Virus record (IMG/VR): IMGVR_UViG_3300044630_003458
Coordinates: 1-35,739 of that record
Origin: a virus
Reading direction: 5' to 3' (one strand)
Length of the DNA: 35,739 nt
This document shows positions 22,156 to 29,914 of this stretch, piece after piece; positions within the stretch are counted from its first letter, which is position 1; each line of letters begins with the position of its first letter. The notes under the pieces are model-generated. The model made no database searches. It saw nothing but the letters and a program-made list of their open reading frames with translations, and was not told the DNA's origin. Made by a program: the position numbers and the translations under genes.

Positions 22156-22676
22156 CCAAATTTGACCAAAGTGACAGTGCCACCTTCAGCCGAAACCCTT
22201 TCGGCGAACATGTCAATCATCGGAATGATGATATCTTTGTCGCCACCAGCCAAACCCATACCAATGTAGGGCAAGCCAAATCTTTTGCCTGGATATACAA
22301 AAGCCAACTTTTCCAAAATCAATTGAAAGGCAATGTACTCAAACACATCAGTACCTTGACTCATATTGTATTGAGTGTAGGCGTTGATGATATCAAATGT
22401 AACCGTGCCATTTTTTAAAATGACATTCTCTTGTGTCCATGTACCCAACTTGGTGTAATCACCGCGAACAGTTTTACTGTCTACTTCGGCAACATGGGGA
22501 TAGCGTTCACGAATCTCACGAGCAATGCCGCCACCCATTGTGTTAAAGCAATTACAGCCTTGAACAATAACATCAAAATCACCATTCTCTGCCATGTCAA
22601 TCAAATTACCTTTAGCATGTTTTAGATCAGTCTTCGGGAAGTCCACGGGATTGTCTGTGTTTGTATAATGTCTCAT
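22152..22676 (-). CDS. Macro-domain ADP-ribose-binding protein
   Basis: The 174-residue single macro domain has the ribose-binding loop QGCNCFNTMGGGIAREIR (Asn42, Gly48-50) and the phosphate-binding loop PYIGMGLAGGD (about 135-145). The layout is closest to the Poa1p-like group that removes phosphate from ADP-ribose-1''-phosphate or hydrolyses ADP-ribosyl bonds. In this NAD block it could recycle or sense ADP-ribose made by host defence NADases, or reverse ADP-ribosylation (inference). The ribosome site AAGGAGC precedes ATG at 22676. It is the third gene of the NMNAT operon. Confidence 0.9.
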   Translation of the reverse strand: MRHYTNTDNPVDFPKTDLKHAKGNLIDMAENGDFDVIVQGCNCFNTMGGGIAREIRERYPHVAEVDSKTVRGDYTKLGTWTQENVILKNGTVTFDIINAYTQYNMSQGTDVFEYIAFQLILEKLAFVYPGKRFGLPYIGMGLAGGDKDIIIPMIDMFAERVSAEGGTVTLVKFG

Positions 22677-22691
22677 ATCATGCTCCTTGCA

Positions 22692-23300
22692 TTATTTAAA
22701 TTTCGGACCAACTGCCCAAACTACAATTGATTTTCGAACACCGCTAATCAACGGAGTTACTCGATGTGTGATATACGATGGAAATGCTATTACTTGACCT
22801 TTTTGTTGAGGGATAATAATAGGAGTTTTTACATCATTAGATACCACTTCAAAATCACCACCTTGATATTCAGAATTATCTGATAAGATTAAACTAAACG
22901 AAAGTTTTCTAGGAGTCTTTAGTTCATCAGCAACAACCGGACCAAAAGCCATATCGGAATGATATGTATAATGTGCGCCTGGCTGATTATATACTGTATA
23001 CTGAAAACGATCAAACCCTATTAAATTAAATTGGAAATACTTATCATTTACTGTATTAGCAATATATTCCAAGATATCAAAAATCCAATCGCTTTCATTA
23101 TTGATATAGTGAAATCTAGTGTCACATAATCTAATTTCAGTATTTTGAGTTCCGTGCCCCAAGGTAGAAGAAGATGTACCTTGACTGTCACAATACTTTT
23201 TAATTAGTTCTATTGTAGAATCGTCAATTAACCCATTCATAGTTATGTAAGGATAAGTGATGTAATCTTTTACCGTTGGCATGTCAATCAATGCTTCCAT
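22692..23300 (-). CDS. 2-oxoglutarate/Fe(II)-dependent dioxygenase (PKHD/PiuC-like)
   Basis: From ATG at 23300 (AGGTG upstream; a GTG 9 nt earlier is an alternative) the product is 202 residues. The double-stranded beta-helix ligands are clear: His114 and Asp116 in YHSDMAFG, His179 in YITHRVTP, and the 2OG-binding Arg189 in GVRKS. The context is typical of prolyl-hydroxylase-like phage enzymes (LSFSLILSDNSEYQGGDFE). The substrate may be a protein, nucleotide or small molecule. It lies between NMN adenylyltransferase and the macro protein in the same operon, so a link to ADP-ribose or NAD chemistry is possible but unproven. Confidence 0.92.
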   Translation of the reverse strand: MEALIDMPTVKDYITYPYITMNGLIDDSTIELIKKYCDSQGTSSSTLGHGTQNTEIRLCDTRFHYINNESDWIFDILEYIANTVNDKYFQFNLIGFDRFQYTVYNQPGAHYTYHSDMAFGPVVADELKTPRKLSFSLILSDNSEYQGGDFEVVSNDVKTPIIIPQQKGQVIAFPSYITHRVTPLISGVRKSIVVWAVGPKFK

Positions 23301-23301
23301 C

Positions 23302-24321
23302 TTATGCACCTAAAAAGTGTTGTAAAATTTCGTAGTGGTCCTCAAAAGTTTCCTCTGACTTGACCTCTGCGATAGGAACCCATCGGGCTTTTTCAGCATC
23401 GTCACTGCCTTTTACTTTAGGCAACTCACCGTCAGGCAATTCAATATGAAACGCATGAGTGATGATACGTCCGCGTGGGCTACGACCAATCGCATCAAAG
23501 ACCTTACTACGCTTGATGCTACCTCGCAACACGGGTGCGGGCACTTTAATCATTGTTTCTTCTCTGAGTTCACGAATAGCCGCATCCTCTACACTCTTGT
23601 CCGTGTTAGCATTCACATAACCACCGGGCAATGCCCACAGACCTTTACCGGGTTCGCTACGGCGTTTAATCATCAGTACATGACCTGATTGAATTACGAC
23701 CGCATCCGCAGTAGAGAAGATTGGGGGATAAGGCAACGATGCATATTGCTTTTTGTAGTTAGCCACAAACTCACGTTCGCGGATAATTTGTTCATACTCA
23801 GGCGTAGTGCGGAACTGTTCTAAGAAATCAAATGTAGTTTCCGGAACCACACCTTGAATAAATTTCATGTTAACATCACGCTTAAAATACAGGTCACGAA
23901 TGTCAACAGCACTCAAAAATTCAATGAGTCCTACATTCTCATATCCCCATTGCGGGAACATGTCAAGGTAGAAACTTGAATCATCTTTCTTGTGACCGAT
24001 GATGCCAACCTTGCCACCAAGTACATTGTGCTTACTTACAATGCCTTGAACACGCACTGCCCAGGCTTGGTCGTTGTAAATAGTGTCAATGTTTTCTTCA
24101 ATATAGACCTGCATATCAAGACCGCGGGTAGCGTTCTTAATCATTACTGCACGTTCGGCACTTGTGAAGGGGTTTTTATATGTACGAGGTTGTTTACCAG
24201 AACCTGTGATAATGACCAATTGGTCAGTCAATGCTGTGGCACGTTTGATAATCTCAAGGTGAGCATTGTGTAATGGTTGAAAACGTCCAATTAGGACAAG
24301 TGTATCATACTTTTTTGACAT
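23302..24321 (-). CDS. Bifunctional NMN adenylyltransferase / Nudix hydrolase
   Basis: In the 339-residue protein, residues 1-185 form a nucleotidyltransferase domain with GRFQPLHNAH (12-21) and the later AVDIRDLYF segment, as in NadM/NadR-type NMNAT. Residues 200-339 form a Nudix domain with the box GGYVNANTDKSVEDAAIREL...REET (233-256) intact. The first domain makes NAD+ from NMN and ATP. The second hydrolyses ADP-ribose or related dinucleotides. The same fusion is known from KVP40 (NatV). It follows a strong promoter and AAAGGATT ribosome site and heads an operon with the 2OG oxygenase and macro protein. Confidence 0.96.
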   Translation of the reverse strand: MSKKYDTLVLIGRFQPLHNAHLEIIKRATALTDQLVIITGSGKQPRTYKNPFTSAERAVMIKNATRGLDMQVYIEENIDTIYNDQAWAVRVQGIVSKHNVLGGKVGIIGHKKDDSSFYLDMFPQWGYENVGLIEFLSAVDIRDLYFKRDVNMKFIQGVVPETTFDFLEQFRTTPEYEQIIREREFVANYKKQYASLPYPPIFSTADAVVIQSGHVLMIKRRSEPGKGLWALPGGYVNANTDKSVEDAAIRELREETMIKVPAPVLRGSIKRSKVFDAIGRSPRGRIITHAFHIELPDGELPKVKGSDDAEKARWVPIAEVKSEETFEDHYEILQHFLGA

Positions 24322-24384
24322 TGAAAAATCCTTTCAATAATGTCAGCGCCGAGTCTATCTCTTTGCTTTGTTTTATTTATCTCT

Positions 24385-24413
24385 ATTGTATCAGACTTTA
24401 CTTTTTCTGTCAA
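24385..24413 (-). promoter_or_regulatory. Sigma70 promoter of the NMNAT-oxygenase-macro operon
   Basis: TTGACA, 17-nt spacer, TACAAT on the minus strand, inside the end of the small basic gene. A GATAAATAA sequence just downstream may add late expression. Confidence 0.82.
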
Positions 24414-24582
24414 ACTTTAATCGCCAGAAAAGTCTCCAAAGTCTTGATTGCTTTGTCCTATGCAGGCTTTGTGTTCCTGTCATAAACTTGTTACCGATCA
24501 ACCTACCAAACGGTTTTGCTTTGGGCTGACCCTTCAGTAATTTCTCACTGATGCGTTCGTAAGTTGTCATTTTGTAGTTCAT
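24391..24582 (-). CDS. Small basic early protein (63 aa)
   Basis: ATG at 24582 lies six bases after a TATAAT, so translation would start at the mRNA 5' end. The 63 residues are strongly basic (TTYERISEKLLKGQPKAKPF, then SRLWRLFWRLKFDRKSKV), suggesting nucleic-acid or membrane contact. No family is recognised. Its 3' end overlaps the promoter of the NMNAT operon. Support is the promoter and open frame, with no homology. Confidence 0.55.
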   Translation of the reverse strand: MNYKMTTYERISEKLLKGQPKAKPFGRLIGNKFMTGTQSLHRTKQSRLWRLFWRLKFDRKSKV

Positions 24583-24588
24583 GTTAGT

Positions 24589-24617
24589 ATTATACGCCCA
24601 AACTAATTTATTGTCAA
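24589..24617 (-). promoter_or_regulatory. Sigma70 promoter, start codon at +1
   Basis: TTGACA, spacer ATAAATTAGTTTGGGCG (17 nt), TATAAT, then six bases to the ATG of the 63-aa gene. Confidence 0.88.
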
Positions 24618-24621
24618 GCCA

Positions 24622-24645
24622 CAAAAAAGCCCCAACTAAGGGGCT
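24622..24645 (-). terminator. Intrinsic terminator after rIIB-like gene
   Basis: Minus strand AGCCCC-TTAGTT-GGGGCT followed by TTTTTG, then straight into the next -35. Confidence 0.9.
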
Positions 24646-24663
24646 AATTTGTAGTACTAAGTA

Positions 24664-25722
24664 TTACTTAGTTGGGAAGGGCCACGCACCACTTTGTGCA
24701 TTAAAAGTAGTTCCTGGTGGAGGACTTACTTTACCATCACTGTGTCGAGTCCAACCTGCCGGTGTACTCACATACTGATAGTGAGGATCGTAGCCATCTT
24801 CGCTATGCATCTGTCCCTTTTCGTAACCTTGTTCGTAATTGTCAAGATCAGTCTTAGTCCAAAGCGCGCCGCTATCATAGTCGTTACCGGAGTAACCATC
24901 AGTGTAGCCTTTGTAGAATGGAGTAGATCCAGTCTTTGGCTCACGCACTACAGGCTTAGCAATGTTGTTGCTGGCGTTAGACTGCACAGGCTTGTTGAAA
25001 GCATTGTCAATCTTGTCACCATCGTTACCGATTTCACCGATAACTTCATAACGACATGCACGACCCTTAGCGTTGTTGTAGTCGCTAGGGATAGAGACCA
25101 CATCAGCAGGGTTAATCTTCAAGATAACAACACGGCTGTCGTAACCATTACCAAAGTGTGGCAGATAGTCTTGCGAACAGAAGTGCAAACCAGTTGAACA
25201 AGTTTGATCCTTGTTGTCATCAACTTCGTTGCGTTCCATTTCAACAATCTTGCCAACACTGTTGTCCATAGTGCCACTGTGAATGTCCAAGAAGTCATTA
25301 CGAACTTTCTTGTAAGCCAAGAAGCAACCATCAGGAGTGATTGGCAAACTGTTCTTTTCCAAGAAGTCATACAACTCAGTGACTGCCCGCTTAGATGGGT
25401 TAGTCATCAAGTTTTCCATGAAGTTGACCAGAGGTTCAATTGGGAAACCATCTTGCAACATCGCAACCATTCGGTTAGTCAATGCATTGTGCATTGGCTT
25501 ACCTTTCCAAAACAATTCCTCACCTTGGACACTTACATTGCCTTTGCCATAGTTGAGAACAACCTTGACAGGCTCAACAATGTCTTTAACCAAGTCCCAA
25601 TCTTGGGCCTTGATAGCGTCCAAGACCTTTTGAAAGGTAATGTGTGATTTAGAAATTGTATGGGGCTTAGAACCAATCACAACTGTGATACTATTGCCCT
25701 GCATGATAAACGGAAAACTCAT
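24664..25722 (-). CDS. rIIB-like protein
   Basis: ATG at 25722 is chosen because AAAGGAGTCT lies upstream and it follows the rIIA stop immediately. The result is 352 residues. The N-terminal MSFPFIMQGNSITVVIGSKP, then a helical RAVTELYDFLEKNSLPITPD and FLAYKKVRNDFLDIHSGTMD, and GLHFCSQDYLPHFGNG, match the RIIB family of T4-like phages. The C-terminal ~110 residues (YKGYTDGYSGNDYDSG...) are a Gly/Tyr/Asp-rich extension not in T4 RIIB (312 aa). In T4, RII proteins counter lambda Rex exclusion and affect membranes; the biochemical role is still open. Confidence 0.88.
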   Translation of the reverse strand: MSFPFIMQGNSITVVIGSKPHTISKSHITFQKVLDAIKAQDWDLVKDIVEPVKVVLNYGKGNVSVQGEELFWKGKPMHNALTNRMVAMLQDGFPIEPLVNFMENLMTNPSKRAVTELYDFLEKNSLPITPDGCFLAYKKVRNDFLDIHSGTMDNSVGKIVEMERNEVDDNKDQTCSTGLHFCSQDYLPHFGNGYDSRVVILKINPADVVSIPSDYNNAKGRACRYEVIGEIGNDGDKIDNAFNKPVQSNASNNIAKPVVREPKTGSTPFYKGYTDGYSGNDYDSGALWTKTDLDNYEQGYEKGQMHSEDGYDPHYQYVSTPAGWTRHSDGKVSPPPGTTFNAQSGAWPFPTK

Positions 25723-25723
25723 T

Positions 25724-27886
25724 TTAGACTCCTTTAGTCTGGTCGATAATGTTAATATACTCTGCCAAGTCAGCACCTTCTGTGCCGTATTTGCTGAGAT
25801 TCTTAATCAGCGGGTAACGCTTTTTAATAGCCTCAACTTCTTTGTTGTACTTATCGATCAAAGTAGTAGGATCAACATTTGTTGATGTAGCAACCTTGTA
25901 CTGTCGGCACAACCATTCCAAACTCTGACGCATTTTATCATCAGATTCTTTCACATCCTTGAATGTATTGAACAGAACCAAGTAAGGACTATTCTTTTCA
26001 GTGATGTGTTTAGTAGCATTATACTGGTAAAGTTCTTTCCAGTCAATACTCTGTTTGACCAAACCCATCACATCAGCTTGACCCAACTTAGCCAACTTGC
26101 CTGCAATGTGTTCATCCAAGTTAACCCAGTTCTTTTGAGTCTTGACCCAATCAATGTCAGTCTTACGAACACCATAGATGTGATCGGTGTAGATACCACT
26201 CTTACGCAAGTGAATTTCCAAAGTTTTGATATCTTCAACAGTACCAAGGTTCTTGTAACCACTCAGAGGCAAGTAGTAGTAAGTGGCCGTGTTGACAAAG
26301 CTAGAAGCCTTGCCACCATCACGCCATACCATTTCAGCACGATCACGCCAACCACGCCGACCACCTTCTTCCAATCGCATGATAGTGACGTTAGCACCCA
26401 TGCCGCCGGTGCGTTCTTTTTCAAGCAACGAACTAGCCATCATAATCTTAGCTTCTGGTGGCTTAGACAATTCAGCAAAGAAAGGAGTAGTGCGAATTGG
26501 CTTAGACTTATCAACAGCCTCAATCACATACACATTGGATGAGTATGCAGATGTAACACTAGAGTTCTTCCAGTGAAATTTGGCTCGTTCAGTTGCACCA
26601 ACTTTGGTATCATTGACAACAAAGTACACTTCATCACTAACCAAAATTTGCCATTCATCAACTGGCACCTGACCAGCAGGTGTATTATGATACGAATGAG
26701 AGGTCTTGAGTGCCGAACAAACAGCATAGCTACGGTTTTTACTAAAACCTCGAATTGAAATATTGTACAGTGCAGCCAAATCCTTCACATCAAACTTAAA
26801 AGTTTTCAGTGCGTTCCAACGATTTTGTTGTGGTGCGTACAACTCAAATTTTGTATCGGTGCAGTACTTAACCACAGCCTGACTAAACAAGTATTCTTGA
26901 TGGCGCTTGCTCAGATACAATGCTCGTTCCCACAAGTTAGTAATCTTGTCAGCCTCTAGTGCAATGTGAATTGCCAATTGTGCATTCAATGCTTCCAACT
27001 TTGCTTTGATAGCGTTGATAGTTTGCGGAATGTAACTCAAACCTTCACGACTTGCTTGGAAGTCAAGTTCGCCGATGTTGAATTCCATCACAAGACCGCA
27101 ACTCAGCAGACCATGCAGACCACCTAGTACCTTTTCAGCGTTGGGCACATCAATAGGATACTTGATGTTACCCATGATAGCGTAACTATGACGACCATTT
27201 CCTTCGCCGATGTAATGAACACCAGTGATGATGTCCTTTTCTTTGTACTCAGGGTCCTTAAACTTAAAGTCTTTGTTGCCTGAAATTACAGGGCGCAGTT
27301 TGAAGTATTCAAAGACCGATCGGGCTTCGCTACGGAACTTGTCAAAGTCATGTCGTTCTTCTACAGCAAAGCGAACCTCAACACCACTTGGGTCAGTGGT
27401 TTCTTCTTCCATCATCAGGGCAATAGATGGTACACCTTGCTCGTTGATGAAAGCGGTGTAGATTCCCTTGCGACCATCCTTGACTGCGGTTACAGTGAAG
27501 TTATCAGTATAACTAAAAGGAGACTTAGAGCCGAGACCCAAAGCGCCGATGAAGGCATTGCTATCAGTTTTAGTAGATTCAAAGTATGTTGTGTAAATGC
27601 TTGTAACTTGGTCATGAGAAAGTCCTGTACCGTAATCACGGATCGAAAAGAAAGGTTCGAGGCTATTGGGCAAGTGAACATCGAAGGGTGTGTCTTGCTT
27701 GCCTGCGGCTGTGTGACTGTCAACGGCGTTGCAGGACAGTTCTCGAACGATTGCGCGGATCTTGTTAGCATACAGACCTGAGGAAAGAATGTTGAATGCC
27801 TTAGCAGAATTGCGAATGCGGAACTCACCAATCTCGCCCACGTTGGACATGATTGCTTCGTTTTGGGGTGCTGAATTGATAATCAT
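25724..27886 (-). CDS. rIIA-like GHKL ATPase protein
   Basis: The 720 residues are close to T4 RIIA (725). The N-terminal GHKL fold is visible: helix RELSCNAVDSH (Glu49, Asn53), RDYGTGLS (Asp84 to Gly88), and ESTKTDSNAFIGALGLGSKS ending in the GLGSKS lid (117-122). The C-terminal half is helical. RIIA proteins associate with the membrane and protect against exclusion systems in T4. The stop TAA overlaps the region just before the rIIB ATG, so they are co-transcribed. No good ribosome site precedes ATG at 27886. Confidence 0.92.
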   Translation of the reverse strand: MIINSAPQNEAIMSNVGEIGEFRIRNSAKAFNILSSGLYANKIRAIVRELSCNAVDSHTAAGKQDTPFDVHLPNSLEPFFSIRDYGTGLSHDQVTSIYTTYFESTKTDSNAFIGALGLGSKSPFSYTDNFTVTAVKDGRKGIYTAFINEQGVPSIALMMEEETTDPSGVEVRFAVEERHDFDKFRSEARSVFEYFKLRPVISGNKDFKFKDPEYKEKDIITGVHYIGEGNGRHSYAIMGNIKYPIDVPNAEKVLGGLHGLLSCGLVMEFNIGELDFQASREGLSYIPQTINAIKAKLEALNAQLAIHIALEADKITNLWERALYLSKRHQEYLFSQAVVKYCTDTKFELYAPQQNRWNALKTFKFDVKDLAALYNISIRGFSKNRSYAVCSALKTSHSYHNTPAGQVPVDEWQILVSDEVYFVVNDTKVGATERAKFHWKNSSVTSAYSSNVYVIEAVDKSKPIRTTPFFAELSKPPEAKIMMASSLLEKERTGGMGANVTIMRLEEGGRRGWRDRAEMVWRDGGKASSFVNTATYYYLPLSGYKNLGTVEDIKTLEIHLRKSGIYTDHIYGVRKTDIDWVKTQKNWVNLDEHIAGKLAKLGQADVMGLVKQSIDWKELYQYNATKHITEKNSPYLVLFNTFKDVKESDDKMRQSLEWLCRQYKVATSTNVDPTTLIDKYNKEVEAIKKRYPLIKNLSKYGTEGADLAEYINIIDQTKGV

Positions 27887-27918
27887 TTAGTGTGCCTGTG
27901 TTTTAGTGCCAATGGGTT

Positions 27919-28173
27919 TTAGATATAGAAAGGAGTGTCAAAGCCAAGTTTGTCATAGACACACTCACGGACTGCGGTGTCAGTAGCTTCGCCGAAGACT
28001 TCGGGGAAACGGTCAGCAAGACTACGGAGTTCTTGGAGAACTTGGGGCCAGTCCATTTTGAGTATTTTAGCACTACGAACGATTGCGTCAACTGCATCGT
28101 TACCGAAATCAGTGTACATTGCATAACTAGGGGTAGTACCAAAAACTTCACGAACATCAGATTCAAAACTCAT
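27919..28173 (-). CDS. Hypothetical protein upstream of rIIA (84 aa)
   Basis: The 84-residue all-helical protein (MSFESDVREVFGTTPSYAMY...) contains MDWPQVLQELRSLADRFPEV and ends KLGFDTPFYI. It has AAAGGAGTCTG before the ATG, the same leader as rIIB, and a promoter 33 nt upstream. It is the first gene of the rII operon. No family is recognised. The overlapping frame 27903-28166 is a shadow. Confidence 0.72.
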   Translation of the reverse strand: MSFESDVREVFGTTPSYAMYTDFGNDAVDAIVRSAKILKMDWPQVLQELRSLADRFPEVFGEATDTAVRECVYDKLGFDTPFYI

Positions 28174-28206
28174 TTCAGACTCCTTTAATTAACTGTCTAT
28201 GTATGT

Positions 28207-28235
28207 ATTATATACCCAAACCCATTTATTGTCAA
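28207..28235 (-). promoter_or_regulatory. Sigma70 promoter of the rII operon
   Basis: TTGACA, spacer ATAAATGGGTTTGGGTA (17 nt), TATAAT on the minus strand. The TGA in TTGACA ends the upstream membrane-protein gene. Confidence 0.9.
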
Positions 28236-28474
28236 TCCTTTTTCTCAAACTTCTCAAACGTTTCTTTCAGTTTTTCCTCATGTTCGAGGCGACTGAGGGC
28301 TAGCGAATAAAACATATATCCGAACCAAGCAAAAAGGCCGATGCCAATTGCATTAAGTAGTACTGTAGTACTCACATTTGATAGAATGAAGGCTACAACT
28401 GCCGAGGCAACAATTGCCAGGGCAAACAGACTAAAAGTTTGAAGTAGTGCTTTTTGTTTAAGAGAGAGTTGCAT
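28232..28474 (-). CDS. Two-helix membrane protein (80 aa)
   Basis: ATG at 28474 has AAGGAAAATC before it, giving 80 residues. Two transmembrane helices (about 10-32 and 36-58, e.g. LFALAIVASAVVAFILSNVS) are followed by a charged tail LEHEEKLKETFEKFEKKD, probably cytoplasmic. The size and topology resemble holin-like or superinfection-type phage membrane proteins, but nothing specific is matched. The start overlaps the end of the preceding small gene by 17 nt. Confidence 0.72.
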   Translation of the reverse strand: MQLSLKQKALLQTFSLFALAIVASAVVAFILSNVSTTVLLNAIGIGLFAWFGYMFYSLALSRLEHEEKLKETFEKFEKKD

Positions 28475-28604
28475 TTTGATTTTCCTTTGTAAGAATAGAA
28501 TCAGTGAAAAGTGTTCCACCGTATGCTTGTTGAAACGTTTCTGCTACAGCCTTGATAAAGAAAGTGAATACTTTACCATTACTTGTAATCAACGTGAATT
28601 TCAT
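28458..28604 (-). CDS. Small conserved-type phage protein (48 aa)
   Basis: ATG at 28604 with AAGGAATTGGAAG upstream gives 48 residues. They start MKFTLITSNGKVFTFFIKAV and continue AETFQQAYGGTLFTDSILT. This short pattern (strand-turn-strand, then a Tyr-rich helix and GGxxF/VFT) recurs as tiny genes in many environmental phages. The gene ends 17 nt inside the next gene in another frame. Promoter and ribosome site both support it. Confidence 0.75.
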   Translation of the reverse strand: MKFTLITSNGKVFTFFIKAVAETFQQAYGGTLFTDSILTKENQNATLS

Positions 28605-28635
28605 ACTTCCAATTCCTTATCGTTTCAATACATGT

Positions 28636-28664
28636 ATTGTATCAGGAATTGGATTTATTGTCAA
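28636..28664 (-). promoter_or_regulatory. Sigma70 promoter of gene 28604
   Basis: TTGACA, spacer ATAAATCCAATTCCTGA (17 nt), TACAAT on the minus strand. The TGA of the -35 is the stop of gene 29122. Confidence 0.85.
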
Positions 28665-29122
28665 CCGGGACTGGTTACCTCTTGCCATGAGCATCGGTAT
28701 TTGTTCCAAAGTTCACCAGTTGGAGAGAAATCTTTAAAGGATATTTTAATGTTTTGTCCTTTCAAGTTAGCGTATGCTTCATGTGGTATCTTCATAAAAT
28801 ACAATCTATGAAAGTTTTCCCCTCTATAACAAAGGCATACCCTCAATGTTCCTATTTTGTTTTCGATACCAATTGTTGCCTGCCGTTGAAAGCTAGTGGT
28901 GTACCTACCTGCCATTGCAAATTTAGCATCCGTACCGTCTAGGAAATCTTTACCCTTTTGATTTCGTTTTTCACATAATGAGGTGTGGGGCATATGTTTC
29001 GCTAATACTTTTTCCCAAAAATAGCCTGCGCTATTTTGATCTTCAAGCAACCGAGTGAGTTCGTGCTTGCGCAATACGTCTTCATCATACAAAGTTTCAA
29101 CTAATTCGTGCAAAAATTTCAT
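28661..29122 (-). CDS. Hypothetical phage protein, possible nuclease-like fold
   Basis: The 153-residue protein has an N-terminal helical part (MKFLHELVETLYDEDVLRKH). A beta-rich core follows: GKDFLDGTDAKFAMAGRYTT, then ATIGIENKIGTLRVCLCYRG and YFMKIPHEAY. The Asp-x-x-Asp-Ala-Lys and Glu-x-Lys-like spacing recalls PD-(D/E)XK nucleases, and similar sequences occur in environmental phages. The match is weak and no activity is claimed. Its promoter is degenerate, and its stop codon lies in the next promoter. Confidence 0.65.
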   Translation of the reverse strand: MKFLHELVETLYDEDVLRKHELTRLLEDQNSAGYFWEKVLAKHMPHTSLCEKRNQKGKDFLDGTDAKFAMAGRYTTSFQRQATIGIENKIGTLRVCLCYRGENFHRLYFMKIPHEAYANLKGQNIKISFKDFSPTGELWNKYRCSWQEVTSPG

Positions 29123-29135
29123 GTATTCTTCCTAT

Positions 29136-29164
29136 TAGGAATCGGGAATTGTATTTATTGTTAA
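29136..29164 (-). promoter_or_regulatory. Degenerate sigma70 promoter
   Basis: TTAACA and spacer ATAAATACAATTCCCGA match the shared motif, but the -10 (TTCCTA, or CTAATA with a longer spacer) is poor. The TAA of the -35 is the stop codon of gene 29415. Probably weak. Confidence 0.35.
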
Positions 29165-29415
29165 CCGTGTTTCAGTATTAGGTAAGTAAGTTCAGGGCCG
29201 CCGACTAGTACGCACTGACTTGTATACTTTAGATAACCTATATCGTCCTTTTTATAAGTTGAAAACAGGTCAGTGACACGAACCTGCTTGGGTGTGATTT
29301 TGATAACTTTACCTACATACATTGCATTGTGATGACAAAATCCAACATAGTCATCAACCTTGACCTCACGACCCAATAGGTCTCTGTGATCTTCGGGTAC
29401 AGATTTAGTACTCAT
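29161..29415 (-). CDS. SH3/KOW-like phage protein (84 aa)
   Basis: ATG at 29415 gives 84 residues: MSTKSVPEDHRDLLGREVKV, then DDYVGFCHHNAMYVGKVIKI and TPKQVRVTDLFS. The DLLGRE.KV.DYVxF...GKVIK.TPK.VRV arrangement is a small beta-barrel seen in many phage hypotheticals. It could bind nucleic acid or protein. It overlaps the preceding small gene by 11 nt. Confidence 0.75.
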   Translation of the reverse strand: MSTKSVPEDHRDLLGREVKVDDYVGFCHHNAMYVGKVIKITPKQVRVTDLFSTYKKDDIGYLKYTSQCVLVGGPELTYLILKHG

Positions 29416-29563
29416 TTTTGTTACGATGTTTTTGTTTACGGACGTACTCACCTTTTTTAGATTGTACAACCTTAGGTTTGAAAGGTGAGTTTTCGTCAAA
29501 CAACACACGATGGACACGATGCTTCATCGGCCCAAGTTTGAAGGATAGTATTTCTCGTTTCAT
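29405..29563 (-). CDS. Small basic protein (52 aa), probably leaderless
   Basis: ATG at 29563 lies seven bases after TATAAT. The 52 residues are basic and short of hydrophobic core (MKREILSFKLGPMKHRVHRV, then VVQSKKGEYVRKQKHRNKNE). It might bind RNA or DNA. No family is recognised. It is co-transcribed with the SH3-like gene. Confidence 0.6.
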   Translation of the reverse strand: MKREILSFKLGPMKHRVHRVLFDENSPFKPKVVQSKKGEYVRKQKHRNKNEY

Positions 29564-29570
29564 AACCCAT

Positions 29571-29599
29571 ATTATATCATGAGTCTTATTTAGTGTCAA
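29571..29599 (-). promoter_or_regulatory. Sigma70 promoter, start codon at about +2
   Basis: TTGACA, spacer CTAAATAAGACTCATGA (17 nt), TATAAT on the minus strand, then seven bases to the ATG at 29563. The TGA of the -35 is the stop of the DUF2693-like gene. Confidence 0.86.
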
Positions 29600-29913
29600 C
29601 CAATGGTCAATTCGATGCGCTTGATGTTTTTGATAGTGAAGCTACGCCACTCACCTTTTTCCAAATCAAAAACACGCAATGCCTTTGTGCTGTCAGATTG
29701 TTTGCGAGGCTTTGCATCTTCCTTGATAACAACGGGAGGTAGCTTACTTGCTTCCAATGTACACTTCATCACACGTTCAGTGCCATCTACCTTAGTAAAC
29801 GTGATGGTAGCTTCTGTTGTTGGAAGGATGCCCTTCAACCAATCATGGATTTGCTTCTCTAACTTGTCATCAATCTCAGCAGGAATAGAGGGTGCGTTAA
29901 ATTCAGTTGTCAT
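29596..29913 (-). CDS. DUF2693-like (SH3-type) protein
   Basis: ATG at 29913 with GGAAAG upstream gives 105 residues. The phrase ITFTKVDGTERVMKCTLEAS, then ALRVFDLEKGEWRSFTIKNI and KRIELTIG, fits DUF2693, a small domain shared by phages and T4-like genomes with no known activity. The acidic N-terminus (FNAPSIPAEIDDKLEKQIHD) is helical. It is the last gene of the operon from 31371. Confidence 0.85.
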   Translation of the reverse strand: MTTEFNAPSIPAEIDDKLEKQIHDWLKGILPTTEATITFTKVDGTERVMKCTLEASKLPPVVIKEDAKPRKQSDSTKALRVFDLEKGEWRSFTIKNIKRIELTIG

Positions 29914-29914
29914 T

